Positions 37,704 through 46,043 of a stretch of DNA of 64,000 nt are shown here, in pieces. Every line of letters begins with the position of its first letter. The stretch's first letter is position 1. The notes below the pieces were generated by a model that was given only the letters and a program-made list of their open reading frames with translations, was not told where the DNA came from and did not search any database. A program made the position numbers and the translations under genes. Source of the DNA: Nonomuraea thailandensis (lineage in GTDB: Bacteria > Actinomycetota > Actinomycetes > Streptosporangiales > Streptosporangiaceae). The DNA lies in the NCBI RefSeq assembly GCF_024172165.1, contig NZ_JAMZEB010000002.1:496001-560000 (forward strand), written 5' to 3'.

Positions 37704-37889
37704 TCACTCCGGATGTTGAGGTCGCTGGGCCGGGGGCACGCCGCCGCCCTTGCCGCCGCCCTTGCGGCCCTTGTCCGTGCCGTGTGAGCGGCCGGAACGC
37801 TTCTTCGTCTCCCTGACGGCGTCCGCGGACTTGGAGTCGGTGCTGGCCTTGCCTGACCTGCGCAGCTCTGGCTGTTGTGGATTGCTCAT
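37704..37889 (-). CDS. Small Lys/Gly-rich protein
   Basis: 61 aa, very basic. It starts SNPQQPELRRSGKASTDSKS and ends in a GRKGGGKGGGVPPAQRP tail. AAGGGGG about 10 nt before ATG 37889 is a strong ribosome site, which is the main support for a real gene. It leads the MBL hydrolase by 6 bp. No family recognised; DNA or RNA binding is possible from charge alone. Confidence 0.6.
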   Translation of the reverse strand: MSNPQQPELRRSGKASTDSKSADAVRETKKRSGRSHGTDKGRKGGGKGGGVPPAQRPQHPE

Positions 37890-38055
37890 GGCGTTTTGTC
37901 CCCCTTTGTGGGGTATCTCCTGCCACGCCGCGCCAGAGCCAAACCCTCCGTGTCTGGACGGTTTCACTTCGGTCACATTACTTGACTGCCGGTCTAATAG
38001 TTCGCAAGGCTCACTTATGCATCGGGGGGCGACAACCGGAGTCTGGAGCCTTCTC

Positions 38056-38604
38056 ATGGCAAGAGCGCGACGTCTCGCGGCGGCTGGAGCGGCGACCGCC
38101 TTCGTGGTGGCCGGGACGAGCCTGGCGGCCGGCCTCGCCGGCCCCGCCTGGGCCGGCACCGATCCCCAGGTCCCCGGCGCGGAGTCCACCTGCATGGTGC
38201 ACCTGCCGCTGCTCTGCGACGAGCCCGCGGACGAATCCTGGTCGGGTGACGCCGAACCCGGCGATTCGTGGTCGAGCGCTCCCGGGCACTCCGAGGCGCC
38301 CCAGCCCCACGACTCGTGGTCGAACGCCCCCGAGCCCCACGAGTCCGGGCCGGACGCTCCCAAGCCCAACGAGTCCTGGTCGAACGCCCCCGTGCCCACC
38401 GATTCCTGGCCTGCCGGGGCCGAGCCTCCGTGGCGGCCGGCGGGAGAGGACGAGCACCGGGTGCCCGAGGGCCATCCGGAGACGGGAGGCGGCGGGCTCG
38501 CGGCCGGCGGGCCGTTGTGGCCGTTCGCGGTGGGCGGGGTGGCGCTGCTCACCGGCGCGGGCCTGACCGGCTTCGCGGTACGGCGCCGCAGGGATGTCGT
38601 CTGA
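38056..38604 (+). CDS. Secreted protein with HPETG sorting signal (putative sortase substrate)
   Basis: 182 aa from ATG 38056 (GGAG 7 nt upstream). Signal peptide ends at AWA (residue 33). Two Cys (C46, C54) sit in a short mature head. The middle has repeats of the type PHDSWSNAPEP. The C-terminus is a cell-wall sorting layout: HPETG (140-144), glycine linker, TM (about 153-175), then RRRR. The motif replaces LP of LPXTG with HP. The sortase gene overlaps its last codons, so the two are likely a dedicated pair. Confidence 0.8.
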   Translation: MARARRLAAAGAATAFVVAGTSLAAGLAGPAWAGTDPQVPGAESTCMVHLPLLCDEPADESWSGDAEPGDSWSSAPGHSEAPQPHDSWSNAPEPHESGPDAPKPNESWSNAPVPTDSWPAGAEPPWRPAGEDEHRVPEGHPETGGGGLAAGGPLWPFAVGGVALLTGAGLTGFAVRRRRDVV

Positions 38605-39295
38605 CCTGCCCCCGCCCCCGCGAACGCCGGGAAACCGGCTCGTGCTGGGCGGGGCGGCGGCCGTGTCGATGGCGGGCGTGCTGCTGATCGTGCTCGGCGT
38701 CGGCGGCGCGCTCGGTGGAGGCGGCGACACGGCCCCCGCCCCGGCCGCCCGGCAGCCCGGCGCCACCGCCGCGCCGCTCAAGGAGCTGGCCGGCATCTCG
38801 CCGTCCAAGGTGGCCGGGCCCATGCGCGCGGCCCGCCCCACCGCCGTCTACATCCCCTCCATCGGCGTGGCCGCCCCGCTGATGGAGCTGGGACTGGACG
38901 CGAGGGGCGCCATCCAGAACCCGCCGTTCGACCCGCCGAACCTGGCCGGCTGGTACCGCTACGGCCCCGTCCCCGGCCAGCGCGGCGCCGCCGTGATCAC
39001 CGGCCACCTGGACACGCGGACGGGCCCCGCCGTCTTCGCCCGGCTCAAGGACGTCAAGCGCGGCGCCCAGGTGCAGGTGCTGCGGGCCGACCGCTCGGTG
39101 GCCGTCTTCGTCGTCGAAAAGGTCGAGCACACCCCGAAGCGGCGCTTCCCCGCCGAGAAGGTATACGGCGAGCTCCGCTACCCGGGGCTGCGGCTGGTGA
39201 CCTGCGGCGGCGCGTTCGACCGGCAGGCGCACAGCTACGAGGACAACACGATCGTGTACGCCCACCTCGCGGCCCCGTACCGTCCCGGGCGCTGA
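38594..39295 (+). CDS. Class F sortase
   Basis: Membrane-anchored transpeptidase, 233 aa. The N-terminal TM (about 16-40) is followed by a sortase barrel with His138 in VITGHLDT, Cys204 in LVTCGGAFDR and the likely catalytic Arg210. The pattern GAIQNPPFDPPNLAGWY is typical of actinobacterial class F enzymes. The ATG lies inside the upstream substrate gene (11-bp overlap). It probably attaches that HPETG protein to the wall or to another surface acceptor. Confidence 0.92.
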   Translation: MSSDLPPPPRTPGNRLVLGGAAAVSMAGVLLIVLGVGGALGGGGDTAPAPAARQPGATAAPLKELAGISPSKVAGPMRAARPTAVYIPSIGVAAPLMELGLDARGAIQNPPFDPPNLAGWYRYGPVPGQRGAAVITGHLDTRTGPAVFARLKDVKRGAQVQVLRADRSVAVFVVEKVEHTPKRRFPAEKVYGELRYPGLRLVTCGGAFDRQAHSYEDNTIVYAHLAAPYRPGR

Positions 39296-41461
39296 TCACG
39301 GATCCCGGGGGAGGCCGAGCGCGCGCTCGGCGATGATGTTGAGCTGCACCTCCGTCGTGCCACCGCCGATCGTGAACGCCCGGGTGCCGAGGATCATGCG
39401 GCTCCAGTACCGGTCCGACGGGTCCAGCGACCAGCAGAACTCCGAGATCGCCTGCGCGTGCCGCATGCCGAGCAGCTTGCGCACGCTCGGGGCCGCGCCC
39501 GGGTCGGCGCCGGCGAGCTGCGACAGCGTCACCCGCAGCCCGAGCGCCGAGATGGCCTGGCCCTCGGCCCACAGGCGGCCCGCCTGCTCGCGTTGCGCCT
39601 GCCTGAGCGGGGGCAGCCGGGCGATGTGCCGGGCCATGTCGGTGTGCCGCGACCCGGGGCCCCAGGAGTCGCCGAGCGCGACCCGCTCGTGGGAGAGCGT
39701 GTCGCGGGCCACCCGCCAGCCCTCGTTCACCGCGCCGACGACCAGGTCGTCCGGCACGAACACGTCGTCGAGGAACACCTCGTTGAAGATCTCGTCCCCG
39801 TTGATCTCCTTGAGCGGCCTGACGGTGACGCCCGGGGACGACATGTCCACCAGGAAGTAGGAGATGCCGTCGTGCTTGGGCCTGTCCGGGGAGGTGCGGG
39901 CCAGGCAGATGCCCCAGTGGGCGTACTGCGCCAGGGACGTCCAGATCTTCTGGCCGGTCAGCGACCAGCCTCCCTCCACCCGTGCGGCCTTGGTCGTCAG
40001 CCCGGCCAGGTCCGACCCCGCGCCGGGCTCGCTGAAGAGCTGGCACCAGACGATCTCGCCGGCGAACGTTCCGGGCAGGAAACGTTCCTGCTGCTCGCGG
40101 GTGCCGTAACGGACGATGGACGGGACCGCCCACGCCGCGATGCCCAGGTTGGGGCGGCCGAGGTCGCGGAACTCCTGATGGATGATCACCTGCTCCAGCG
40201 GAGTGGCGGACCGGCCCCAGGGGCGGGGGAGATGCGGCATGATCCAGCCCTCCCGCGCGAGCCGGGCCCGCCTGGCCGCCTGCTCCCCGGCTCGCAGCGA
40301 CTCGGCCTGCGCCCTGATGGCGTCCCTGACAGGGGCGGCCTCCGCCGGCAGGTCAGGCTCCATCCGCCGCCGGACCCCCGCCACCGCCATCCGCGCCGCC
40401 TCCTCGGCCCACGGGCCCGGGTCGCCGGCCAGCATGCGGCCGGACAGGGCGCGGCGGTAGTAGCGGTGGGCGTCGTGCTCGAAGGTGTAGCCGATGCCGC
40501 CGAGCACCTGGATCGCGTCGGCCGTGCAGCGGACGGCGGCGTCCGGCGCGAGCACGGCCGCCACGCTCACGGCCAGCCGCACCTCCTCGCCAAGCCCCTC
40601 ACCCGCCGCCCCCGGCTCCGTAACCGCCCCCGGCTCCGACAAGGCCTCCGGCTTCGTGACCGCCCCGGGCTCCGCAGCCGTCCCCGGGGCCGCTCCAGCG
40701 GCCGGCTCCGTGCCGGAAGCCGGGCCGCGTGTCTCGTCCAGGGCTCTGGCGGCGTCCCAAACGGCGGCCCGCGCCTGCTCCAAGGCCACCAGAGCGCCCG
40801 CCACCCGGTGCTTGACCCCCTGGAACTGCCCGATCGGCCGCCCGAACTGCTCGCGTACCTTGGCGTGCCCGGCCGCCGTCGCCACGGCCCAGGCCGCGAC
40901 CCCGCACGCGTCCGCGCCGAGCAGCACGGCGGCGAGCTCGCGTACGGGCGCCCCGCCGAGCACCCGGCCGGCGGGGACGGCGCGGGCGGTGACAGCGCAG
41001 AGCGGCCGGTCCGGATCGACCCCCTCCAGGGGGCCGGCGGTGACGTCGCCCCGATCGAGCACCGCCCACCCGCCGTCACCGGCCGGCACGACGAACAGCT
41101 CGGCCTGCGCCGACCCGATCGCGCAGCCGGGCAGCAGCGCCACGGCGGCGGTCAGCGAGCCGCCGGCGAGCCCGCGCAGCAGCTCCAGCCTGGTGCCCGC
41201 GGGCAGCTCCGCGCCGTACGCGCCGAGCACCGCCGAGGCCAGCACGGTCGGCAGGTACGCCCCGCGGATCCGCCGCTCGCCCAGCGCCTCGACCGCCACG
41301 CAGAGCTCCAGCAGCCCGAACCCCTGCCCGCCGCACTCCTCCGGCAGATGCAGCCCCAGCAGCCCCTGCGCCGCCAGTGCCGCGTGATCGGCGCCCCGCC
41401 CGGCCACCCCGTGGACGGAGGCCGCCAGCGCCACGTGCTCCTCGGTCAACCCGATGCCCAT
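39296..41461 (-). CDS. Fused double acyl-CoA dehydrogenase (FadE34-like)
   Basis: 721 aa, two acyl-CoA dehydrogenase domains in one chain, like mycobacterial FadE34, which acts on steroid side chains. The N-terminal domain (about 1-355) keeps EQFGRPIGQFQGVKHRVAGA and AIQVLGGIGYTFEHD. The C-terminal domain (about 375-721) has MPHLPRPWGRSATPLEQVII, WCQLFSEPGAGSDLA, FTIGGGTTEVQ. A 48-residue Ala/Glu/Pro/Gly insert (244-291) with EPGAVT repeats splits the N-terminal helical bundle. In FadE34-type pairs one half binds FAD poorly. Substrate here is inferred only. Confidence 0.9.
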   Translation of the reverse strand: MGIGLTEEHVALAASVHGVAGRGADHAALAAQGLLGLHLPEECGGQGFGLLELCVAVEALGERRIRGAYLPTVLASAVLGAYGAELPAGTRLELLRGLAGGSLTAAVALLPGCAIGSAQAELFVVPAGDGGWAVLDRGDVTAGPLEGVDPDRPLCAVTARAVPAGRVLGGAPVRELAAVLLGADACGVAAWAVATAAGHAKVREQFGRPIGQFQGVKHRVAGALVALEQARAAVWDAARALDETRGPASGTEPAAGAAPGTAAEPGAVTKPEALSEPGAVTEPGAAGEGLGEEVRLAVSVAAVLAPDAAVRCTADAIQVLGGIGYTFEHDAHRYYRRALSGRMLAGDPGPWAEEAARMAVAGVRRRMEPDLPAEAAPVRDAIRAQAESLRAGEQAARRARLAREGWIMPHLPRPWGRSATPLEQVIIHQEFRDLGRPNLGIAAWAVPSIVRYGTREQQERFLPGTFAGEIVWCQLFSEPGAGSDLAGLTTKAARVEGGWSLTGQKIWTSLAQYAHWGICLARTSPDRPKHDGISYFLVDMSSPGVTVRPLKEINGDEIFNEVFLDDVFVPDDLVVGAVNEGWRVARDTLSHERVALGDSWGPGSRHTDMARHIARLPPLRQAQREQAGRLWAEGQAISALGLRVTLSQLAGADPGAAPSVRKLLGMRHAQAISEFCWSLDPSDRYWSRMILGTRAFTIGGGTTEVQLNIIAERALGLPRDP

Positions 41462-41598
41462 GGGCCGACCCTAGAACTTCGTTCGGTCGATGGCCACCGG
41501 AAAATGGTTGGCGATCGGCCAGCGTGTCCCGTTACGCTCGCTTGCGTCCGTTCGGTGGAGAGATCCGGGCCTGTCGCGCCCGTCAAGGAGGGGGATTT

Positions 41599-41655
41599 AT
41601 GCCTGGCACCGCGCCCTGCGCGCCTCGCTGTGTCATCGGCGGATCCTGCCCCTAA
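41599..41655 (+). CDS. 18-codon Cys-containing mini-ORF upstream of RNHCP genes
   Basis: ATG 41599 is preceded at ideal distance (7 nt) by AAGGAGG and encodes MPGTAPCAPRCVIGGSCP, with three Cys in 18 residues. It ends 93 bp before the first RNHCP gene. The site is the strongest ribosome site nearby. It may be a leader peptide that senses Cys or zinc supply, or a small independent peptide. Confidence 0.5.
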   Translation: MPGTAPCAPRCVIGGSCP

Positions 41656-41747
41656 CGACCACCCGCCGCATCAAGAGCATGCCCGCGAGGCACGCCAGGG
41701 CTTCCTTGCTGTCCTGAGATCCACCATTCCGGCAAGGAGTACCCAGG

Positions 41748-42095
41748 TTGTCTGCCAACGGCAAATCCCGTTCCATCGCGAGCACCGAGACCTTCCAGTG
41801 CGTACGCTGCGGCCTCACGGTCACCGCGCACGCGCCGGACGGTGTTCGCCGCAACCACTGTCCGAGCTGCCTGCATTCGCTGCATCTGCCCGACGAGTGC
41901 AGGTCACGAATGATCCCCATCTCGATCGCCGTCCTGCGCACCGGCGAGTGGATGATCATCCATCGCTGCACCCGGTGCGGTGCGCTCACGTCCAACCCCA
42001 TCTGCGGGGACGACAACCAGCTCATCCTCATGCGCATGGCCGTACGGCCGCTGGCGCAGCCGCCGTTCCCGCTCGAGGCGTTCGGTGATCTGTGA
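41748..42095 (+). CDS. RNHCP domain zinc-binding protein (first of pair)
   Basis: 115 aa with start TTG 41748 (AAGGAG 8 nt upstream). Zinc-ligand pairs FQCVRCG, RNHCPSC and HRCTRCG match the RNHCP family, of unknown role and often found near DNA-linked or stress genes. The C-terminal CGDDNQLILMRMAVRPLAQPP is also conserved in its neighbour. The gene ends 1 bp before the start of a paralogue, so both arise by tandem duplication and are co-translated. Confidence 0.85.
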   Translation: MSANGKSRSIASTETFQCVRCGLTVTAHAPDGVRRNHCPSCLHSLHLPDECRSRMIPISIAVLRTGEWMIIHRCTRCGALTSNPICGDDNQLILMRMAVRPLAQPPFPLEAFGDL

Positions 42096-42096
42096 C

Positions 42097-42498
42097 ATGC
42101 CCAGGAGGAACCCGGGCCGGGAACGGCCGCAACGGCGCAAGAAGGCCCATCACGGCGAGCCCGGCGACGCGTTCCGCTGCGTCGGGTGCCGCATGGACGT
42201 GCCGATGATCGCGCCGGGCACCGCGCACCGCAACCACTGCCCGCACTGCCTGACCAGCCTGCACGTCGACCACCGTGTCCCGGGGGATCGGCGGGCGGGC
42301 TGCCGGGGCCGGATGGCGGCGCTGAGCGTCACCGTCCGGCGCGACGGGGAGTGGCTGATCATCCACTGCTGCCAGTCGTGCGGCGGGCTCAGCGCCAACC
42401 GCATCGCGGGCGACGACAACGCGCTGGCGCTGCTCCGCATCGCCATCCGCCCCCTGTCGGACTCCCGCCTCCCGGTCAGCACCCTGCTGGCCCTGTGA
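42097..42498 (+). CDS. RNHCP domain zinc-binding protein (second of pair)
   Basis: 133 aa, paralogue of the previous gene. ATG 42097 is 1 bp after the preceding stop. It has a basic N-terminal extension (RRNPGRERPQRRKKAHHGE), then FRCVGCR, HRNHCPHC, HCCQSCGG and AGDDNALALLRIAIRPL. The extension may bind nucleic acid. Divergence from the first copy is large (about half identical over the core by eye), so the duplication is old. A pair of 35-bp hairpin repeats follows. Confidence 0.85.
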   Translation: MPRRNPGRERPQRRKKAHHGEPGDAFRCVGCRMDVPMIAPGTAHRNHCPHCLTSLHVDHRVPGDRRAGCRGRMAALSVTVRRDGEWLIIHCCQSCGGLSANRIAGDDNALALLRIAIRPLSDSRLPVSTLLAL

Positions 42499-42513
42499 CA
42501 CCGCCCGCCGGGG

Positions 42514-42583
42514 CCGCCGTACGCGGTTCCGGCGGCGGGACGGCGGGTCCGCCGCACGCGGCCCCGGCGGCGGGACGCCGGGG
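42514..42583 (+). terminator. Two tandem 35-bp GC hairpin repeats after RNHCP genes
   Basis: Units 42514-42548 and 42549-42583 differ at five positions. Each can fold CCGCCG against CGGCGG. Their place after the RNHCP pair and before the next promoter fits a terminator. Confidence 0.6.
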
Positions 42584-42640
42584 CCCTCGCTCCCGCCCGC
42601 CGGTGCTCGCTTTTCCGTCGTGCGCGGTCCCGGCGGGGGC

Positions 42641-42646
42641 TAGGCT
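42641..42646 (+). promoter_or_regulatory. Probable leaderless -10 box of hydrolase gene
   Basis: TAGGCT lies 6 nt before GTG 42653; no ribosome site. Confidence 0.45.
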
Positions 42647-42652
42647 GGTCCC

Positions 42653-43633
42653 GTGACGAAGGAATTCGAACTCACGATCGGTGACGGCCGGATCCTGCAC
42701 GTCTACGACACGGCTCCGGGGGCCACCGACCGCCTGCCGGTCCTGTGGCACCACGGCACCCCCAACCTCGGCGCGCCGCCCGAGCCTCTCTTCGACGACC
42801 GGCTCGGCCTGCGCTGGATCTCCTACGACCGCCCGGGCTACGGCGGCTCCACCCCCGAGCCGGGCCGCACCCTGGCGTCGGCGGCCGGTTACGCGAGCCA
42901 CGTCGCCGGCGCCCTCGGCCTCGGCCGCTTCGCCGTCATGGGCCATTCCGGCGGCGCCTCCCACGCCCTGGCCTGCGCGGCCCTGCTGGGTGAGCGCGTG
43001 CTGGCCGTGGCCGGCGTGTCCGGCCTGGCGCCCTGCGCGGCGGCGCCCGTGCCGCAGGACGTGACGGGGGAGGCGGCGCGCGGTCAGGCCGGTCGGGCGG
43101 CGCGCGCGGCGGACGACTTCGACTGGTTCGCGGGCATGGCGCCTTCCTGCGAGGCCTCCCTGCGCGCCGCCGCCCAGGGGCGGGCGGCCAAGGAACGTCA
43201 CGAGGCCGCGGCCGGGTACGACCCGGAGATGTTCACCCCCGAAGACCATGCGGCGTTCGAGGGGAAGTGGTCCTGGTTCGACAGCGTGGTCGGCCCCGCC
43301 GTGGCGGCGGGGCCCGGCGGGCTCATCGCCGACGACCTGGCCTACGTGAGCCCGTGGGGCTGCGACGTTGCCGCCGTGACGGCCCCGATCCTGCTCGTCC
43401 ACGGTGACAGGGATCGCGTGGTGCCCGTCGGCCATGCCGGCCGGCTGGCCCGCCTCTGCCCCACGGCCGAGCTCCGCCTGTCGCCCGGTGACGGTCACAT
43501 CTCGGTGCTGCCCTCGTCCGGCACGGCGGCCGTGGAGTGGCTGGCGGCCGAAGGCCGCCGCCGCATGGGTTGGCCGCCGCCCGGTCGCGGCCGAGGGTTC
43601 AGTCGCCGAAGTCCAGGTGCAGGGCCCGGGTGA
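42653..43633 (+). CDS. Alpha/beta hydrolase
   Basis: Serine hydrolase fold, 326 aa. Oxyanion region LWHHGTPNLG, SYDRPGYGGSTPEPG, nucleophile elbow GHSGGAS (S99), acid in LVHGDRDRVVP and His in SPGDGHIS. The last 30 residues are Arg/Gly/Pro-rich and overlap the convergent TPR gene by 35 bp. The substrate is unknown. Start GTG is probably leaderless. Confidence 0.87.
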   Translation: MTKEFELTIGDGRILHVYDTAPGATDRLPVLWHHGTPNLGAPPEPLFDDRLGLRWISYDRPGYGGSTPEPGRTLASAAGYASHVAGALGLGRFAVMGHSGGASHALACAALLGERVLAVAGVSGLAPCAAAPVPQDVTGEAARGQAGRAARAADDFDWFAGMAPSCEASLRAAAQGRAAKERHEAAAGYDPEMFTPEDHAAFEGKWSWFDSVVGPAVAAGPGGLIADDLAYVSPWGCDVAAVTAPILLVHGDRDRVVPVGHAGRLARLCPTAELRLSPGDGHISVLPSSGTAAVEWLAAEGRRRMGWPPPGRGRGFSRRSPGAGPG

Positions 43634-44474
43634 AGTCGGCGATGGCCTCCTCGTGCCGATCCAGCTCCTGCAGGATCTCCCCGCGCGCCCGGAACGCCCA
43701 CACGTACTCCGGATCCAGCTCGATCGCCGCGTCCAGGTCCTTCAACGCCGCCTCGTTGTCCCCCAGCTCGCTCAGCACCGCCCCCCGGCTCCCGAGCGCC
43801 CGGTCGTTCCCGGGTTCGAGCTCCAGCGCCCGGTTCAGGTCCGTCAGCGCCTCCTCGTAGCGGTCCATCATCCGCAACGCCTCCCCCCGCCGGCTCAGCG
43901 CGCGCACGTAGTCGGGGTCCGCCTCCAGCGCCTTGGAGTAGTCGTCTACGGCCTCGGTGTAGAGCTGCATCCGCTGGTACAGGTCGCCCCGGGCCACCCA
44001 CGAGTACGCGAGCCCCTCGTTCAAAGAAATGATCTTGGAGTGCTCGCCCAGCGCCTCGTCCAGCCGGTCCAGGTCCACCAGGGCGTCCGCCTTCGCCTCC
44101 AGGATCCACAACGAGTCGGGCGCGAGGGTGAGCGCGTGCTCGAAGTCGTCCATGGCCTCGTCCAGGCGGCCCATCGCGGCGTAGGTCTGGCCGCGCGAGC
44201 CCAGGGCGTAGGCGCTGTCGGGCTCCAGCCGCAGCGCCTCGCCGAAGTCCTCCAGCGCGGCCTCGTGCCGCTCGATCACCCGGTGGCTCTCCCCGCGCAG
44301 CCGCCAGGCGCGGGCGTTGTCCGGCGCCAGCGCGATCGCCTCCGTCAGGTCCGCGATCGCGGCGTCGTGCCGCGAGAGTGCGATGTACGACTCGGCCCGG
44401 CTGCGCAGCACCGAGGCCCGGGATTGGGCGGCCGCCTCGGACAGCCCGGAATGGTCCTTGATCCCCTCGCTCAT
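43599..44474 (-). CDS. Tetratricopeptide repeat protein
   Basis: 291 aa, almost entirely TPR: eight 34-residue units from about residue 20 to the end, e.g. SRGQTYAAMGRLDEAMDDFE and SRRGEALRMMDRYEEALTDL. No signal peptide, TM or fused enzyme domain. It is a cytosolic scaffold; partners cannot be read from the sequence. It starts 20 bp after the end of the aldehyde dehydrogenase gene on the same strand, so the two may be one transcript. Confidence 0.9.
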   Translation of the reverse strand: MSEGIKDHSGLSEAAAQSRASVLRSRAESYIALSRHDAAIADLTEAIALAPDNARAWRLRGESHRVIERHEAALEDFGEALRLEPDSAYALGSRGQTYAAMGRLDEAMDDFEHALTLAPDSLWILEAKADALVDLDRLDEALGEHSKIISLNEGLAYSWVARGDLYQRMQLYTEAVDDYSKALEADPDYVRALSRRGEALRMMDRYEEALTDLNRALELEPGNDRALGSRGAVLSELGDNEAALKDLDAAIELDPEYVWAFRARGEILQELDRHEEAIADFTRALHLDFGD

Positions 44475-44493
44475 GAGGGGTAAATCTATCCAA

Positions 44494-45927
44494 CTAGATC
44501 TGGATAATGGCGGCCTTTTCGCGGGTGTACTCCAGGACCGAATCGTGGCCGTACCCGCTGTCCTTGACCCCGCCGAACGGCAGCCCCGGCGGCATCTGCC
44601 TGAAGGTGTTCACCCACACCGTACCGCTGCGCAGATCCCGGACGAGCCGGTGCGCCCGCCCCAGGTCGCGCGTCCACACCCCGGCGGCCAGCCCGTAGGG
44701 CGAGTCGTTCGCGATCGCCACCGCCTCCTCCTCCGCCGAGAACGGGATGGCCACCGCGACCGGCCCGAAGATCTCCTCCTGGCACACGCGCAGCGCGTTG
44801 TCCTCGGTCGCGTACAGCGTGGGCGCCACCCAGTAGCCCCCGGGCAGGGCGGGCACCACGTCCGCGCCGGTCCGCGCGCCGAAGACGAGCCGCGCGCCCT
44901 CCTTCTCGGCCAGCTCCAGGTACGACGTGACCCGCTCGTACTGGCCGGCCGACACGATCGGCCCCATCGTCGTCGCCAGGTCGAGCGGGTCCCCGAGGAC
45001 CAGCCCGGCGCAGGCCCGCTCGATGCGCCCGAGCATCTCGTCCCAGATCGAGCGGTGGATGAGGATGCGCGAGCCGGCCACGCACACCTGCCCGGCGTTG
45101 CCCGTGTAGACGGAGTTCACGGTGACGCCCTGGGTGGCGGCGTCCAGGTCGGCGTCCGGGAAGACGATGTTGGGCGACTTGCCGCCCAGCTCGAACGTCA
45201 TCGGCTTGAGCGCGTCCGCCGAGGCCCGCGTGATGGCCTGGCCGGTGGCGGTCGAGCCGGTGAGGCTGATCTTGGCGACGCCGGGGTGCCGTACGAGGGC
45301 GTCGCCGACCTCCTCACCCAGGCCGCTGACGATGTTCAGCACCCCGGGCGGGAGCACCTCCGCCAGCAACTCGCCCAGCCGCAGCACGGACGCGCTCGCC
45401 TGCTCGGCCGGCTTGACGATCACCGTGTTGCCGGCCGCCAGCGCGTACGCGGCCTTGGCGGAGAAGGTCGAGATGGGGGAGTTCCACGGGATGATGCAGA
45501 CCGCCACCCCGTACGGCTCGCGCCGCGTCAGCCCCAGCGCGTCCGGCCCGAGCAGCACGGTGTCGCCCTTGACCGCGTCGAGGCACTGACCGGCGGCGAG
45601 CTGCCACAGGTGCGCCATGCCCGGCAGGTCCCGTTTGAGGGTGTCGCGCAGGATGCGGCCGTTGTCGCGCGTCTCCAGCCGGGCCAGTTCCTCGGCGTGC
45701 CGGCCGAACACCTCCGAGACCTTGCGCAGGTAGTGCGCCCTGGCCAGGGCGGGCAGCGCCGACCAGGCGGGGAAGGCGCGCCCGGCCGCCTCGACGGCCG
45801 CCTCGGCCTCCGCGGCGCCGCCGGCCGGGATCGTGGCCCACGCCTCGCCCGTGGCCGGGTTGACCGTGTCCATCGTGCGGGTGGCGGGGAGCAGCTCGCC
45901 GCCGATGAGGTTGCGGAACTCAGGCAT
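44494..45927 (-). CDS. NAD(P)-dependent aldehyde dehydrogenase
   Basis: Oxidises an aldehyde to the acid; 477 aa from ATG 45927, where family homology (MPEFRNLIGGELLPA) begins. Catalytic residues N149 (IIPWNSPIS), E246 (FELGGKSPN) and C282 (GQVCVAGSR) are present. In-frame ATGs at 45939 and 45969 are alternatives. A perfect 14-bp palindrome 6-19 bp upstream of the chosen start would act as an operator and would be inside the coding region if the longer form were used. Substrate class unknown (betaine- or aromatic-aldehyde type by eye). Confidence 0.9.
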   Translation of the reverse strand: MPEFRNLIGGELLPATRTMDTVNPATGEAWATIPAGGAAEAEAAVEAAGRAFPAWSALPALARAHYLRKVSEVFGRHAEELARLETRDNGRILRDTLKRDLPGMAHLWQLAAGQCLDAVKGDTVLLGPDALGLTRREPYGVAVCIIPWNSPISTFSAKAAYALAAGNTVIVKPAEQASASVLRLGELLAEVLPPGVLNIVSGLGEEVGDALVRHPGVAKISLTGSTATGQAITRASADALKPMTFELGGKSPNIVFPDADLDAATQGVTVNSVYTGNAGQVCVAGSRILIHRSIWDEMLGRIERACAGLVLGDPLDLATTMGPIVSAGQYERVTSYLELAEKEGARLVFGARTGADVVPALPGGYWVAPTLYATEDNALRVCQEEIFGPVAVAIPFSAEEEAVAIANDSPYGLAAGVWTRDLGRAHRLVRDLRSGTVWVNTFRQMPPGLPFGGVKDSGYGHDSVLEYTREKAAIIQI

Positions 45928-45932
45928 GAAAC

Positions 45933-45946
45933 CAAGCATATGCTTG
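45933..45946. promoter_or_regulatory. Palindrome upstream of aldehyde dehydrogenase
   Basis: CAAGCATATGCTTG is an exact 14-bp palindrome immediately before the ALDH start, a probable regulator site. No regulator gene is next to it. Confidence 0.55.
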
Positions 45947-46043
45947 CTCAACTCGCCCGGCCAGTCCAAAGATCATGTAAAGCGCCCGGATTCGCGCGCA
46001 TAGCCGGGAAACCCATGGGCACAAACGCACAAGGGTGGTGACT

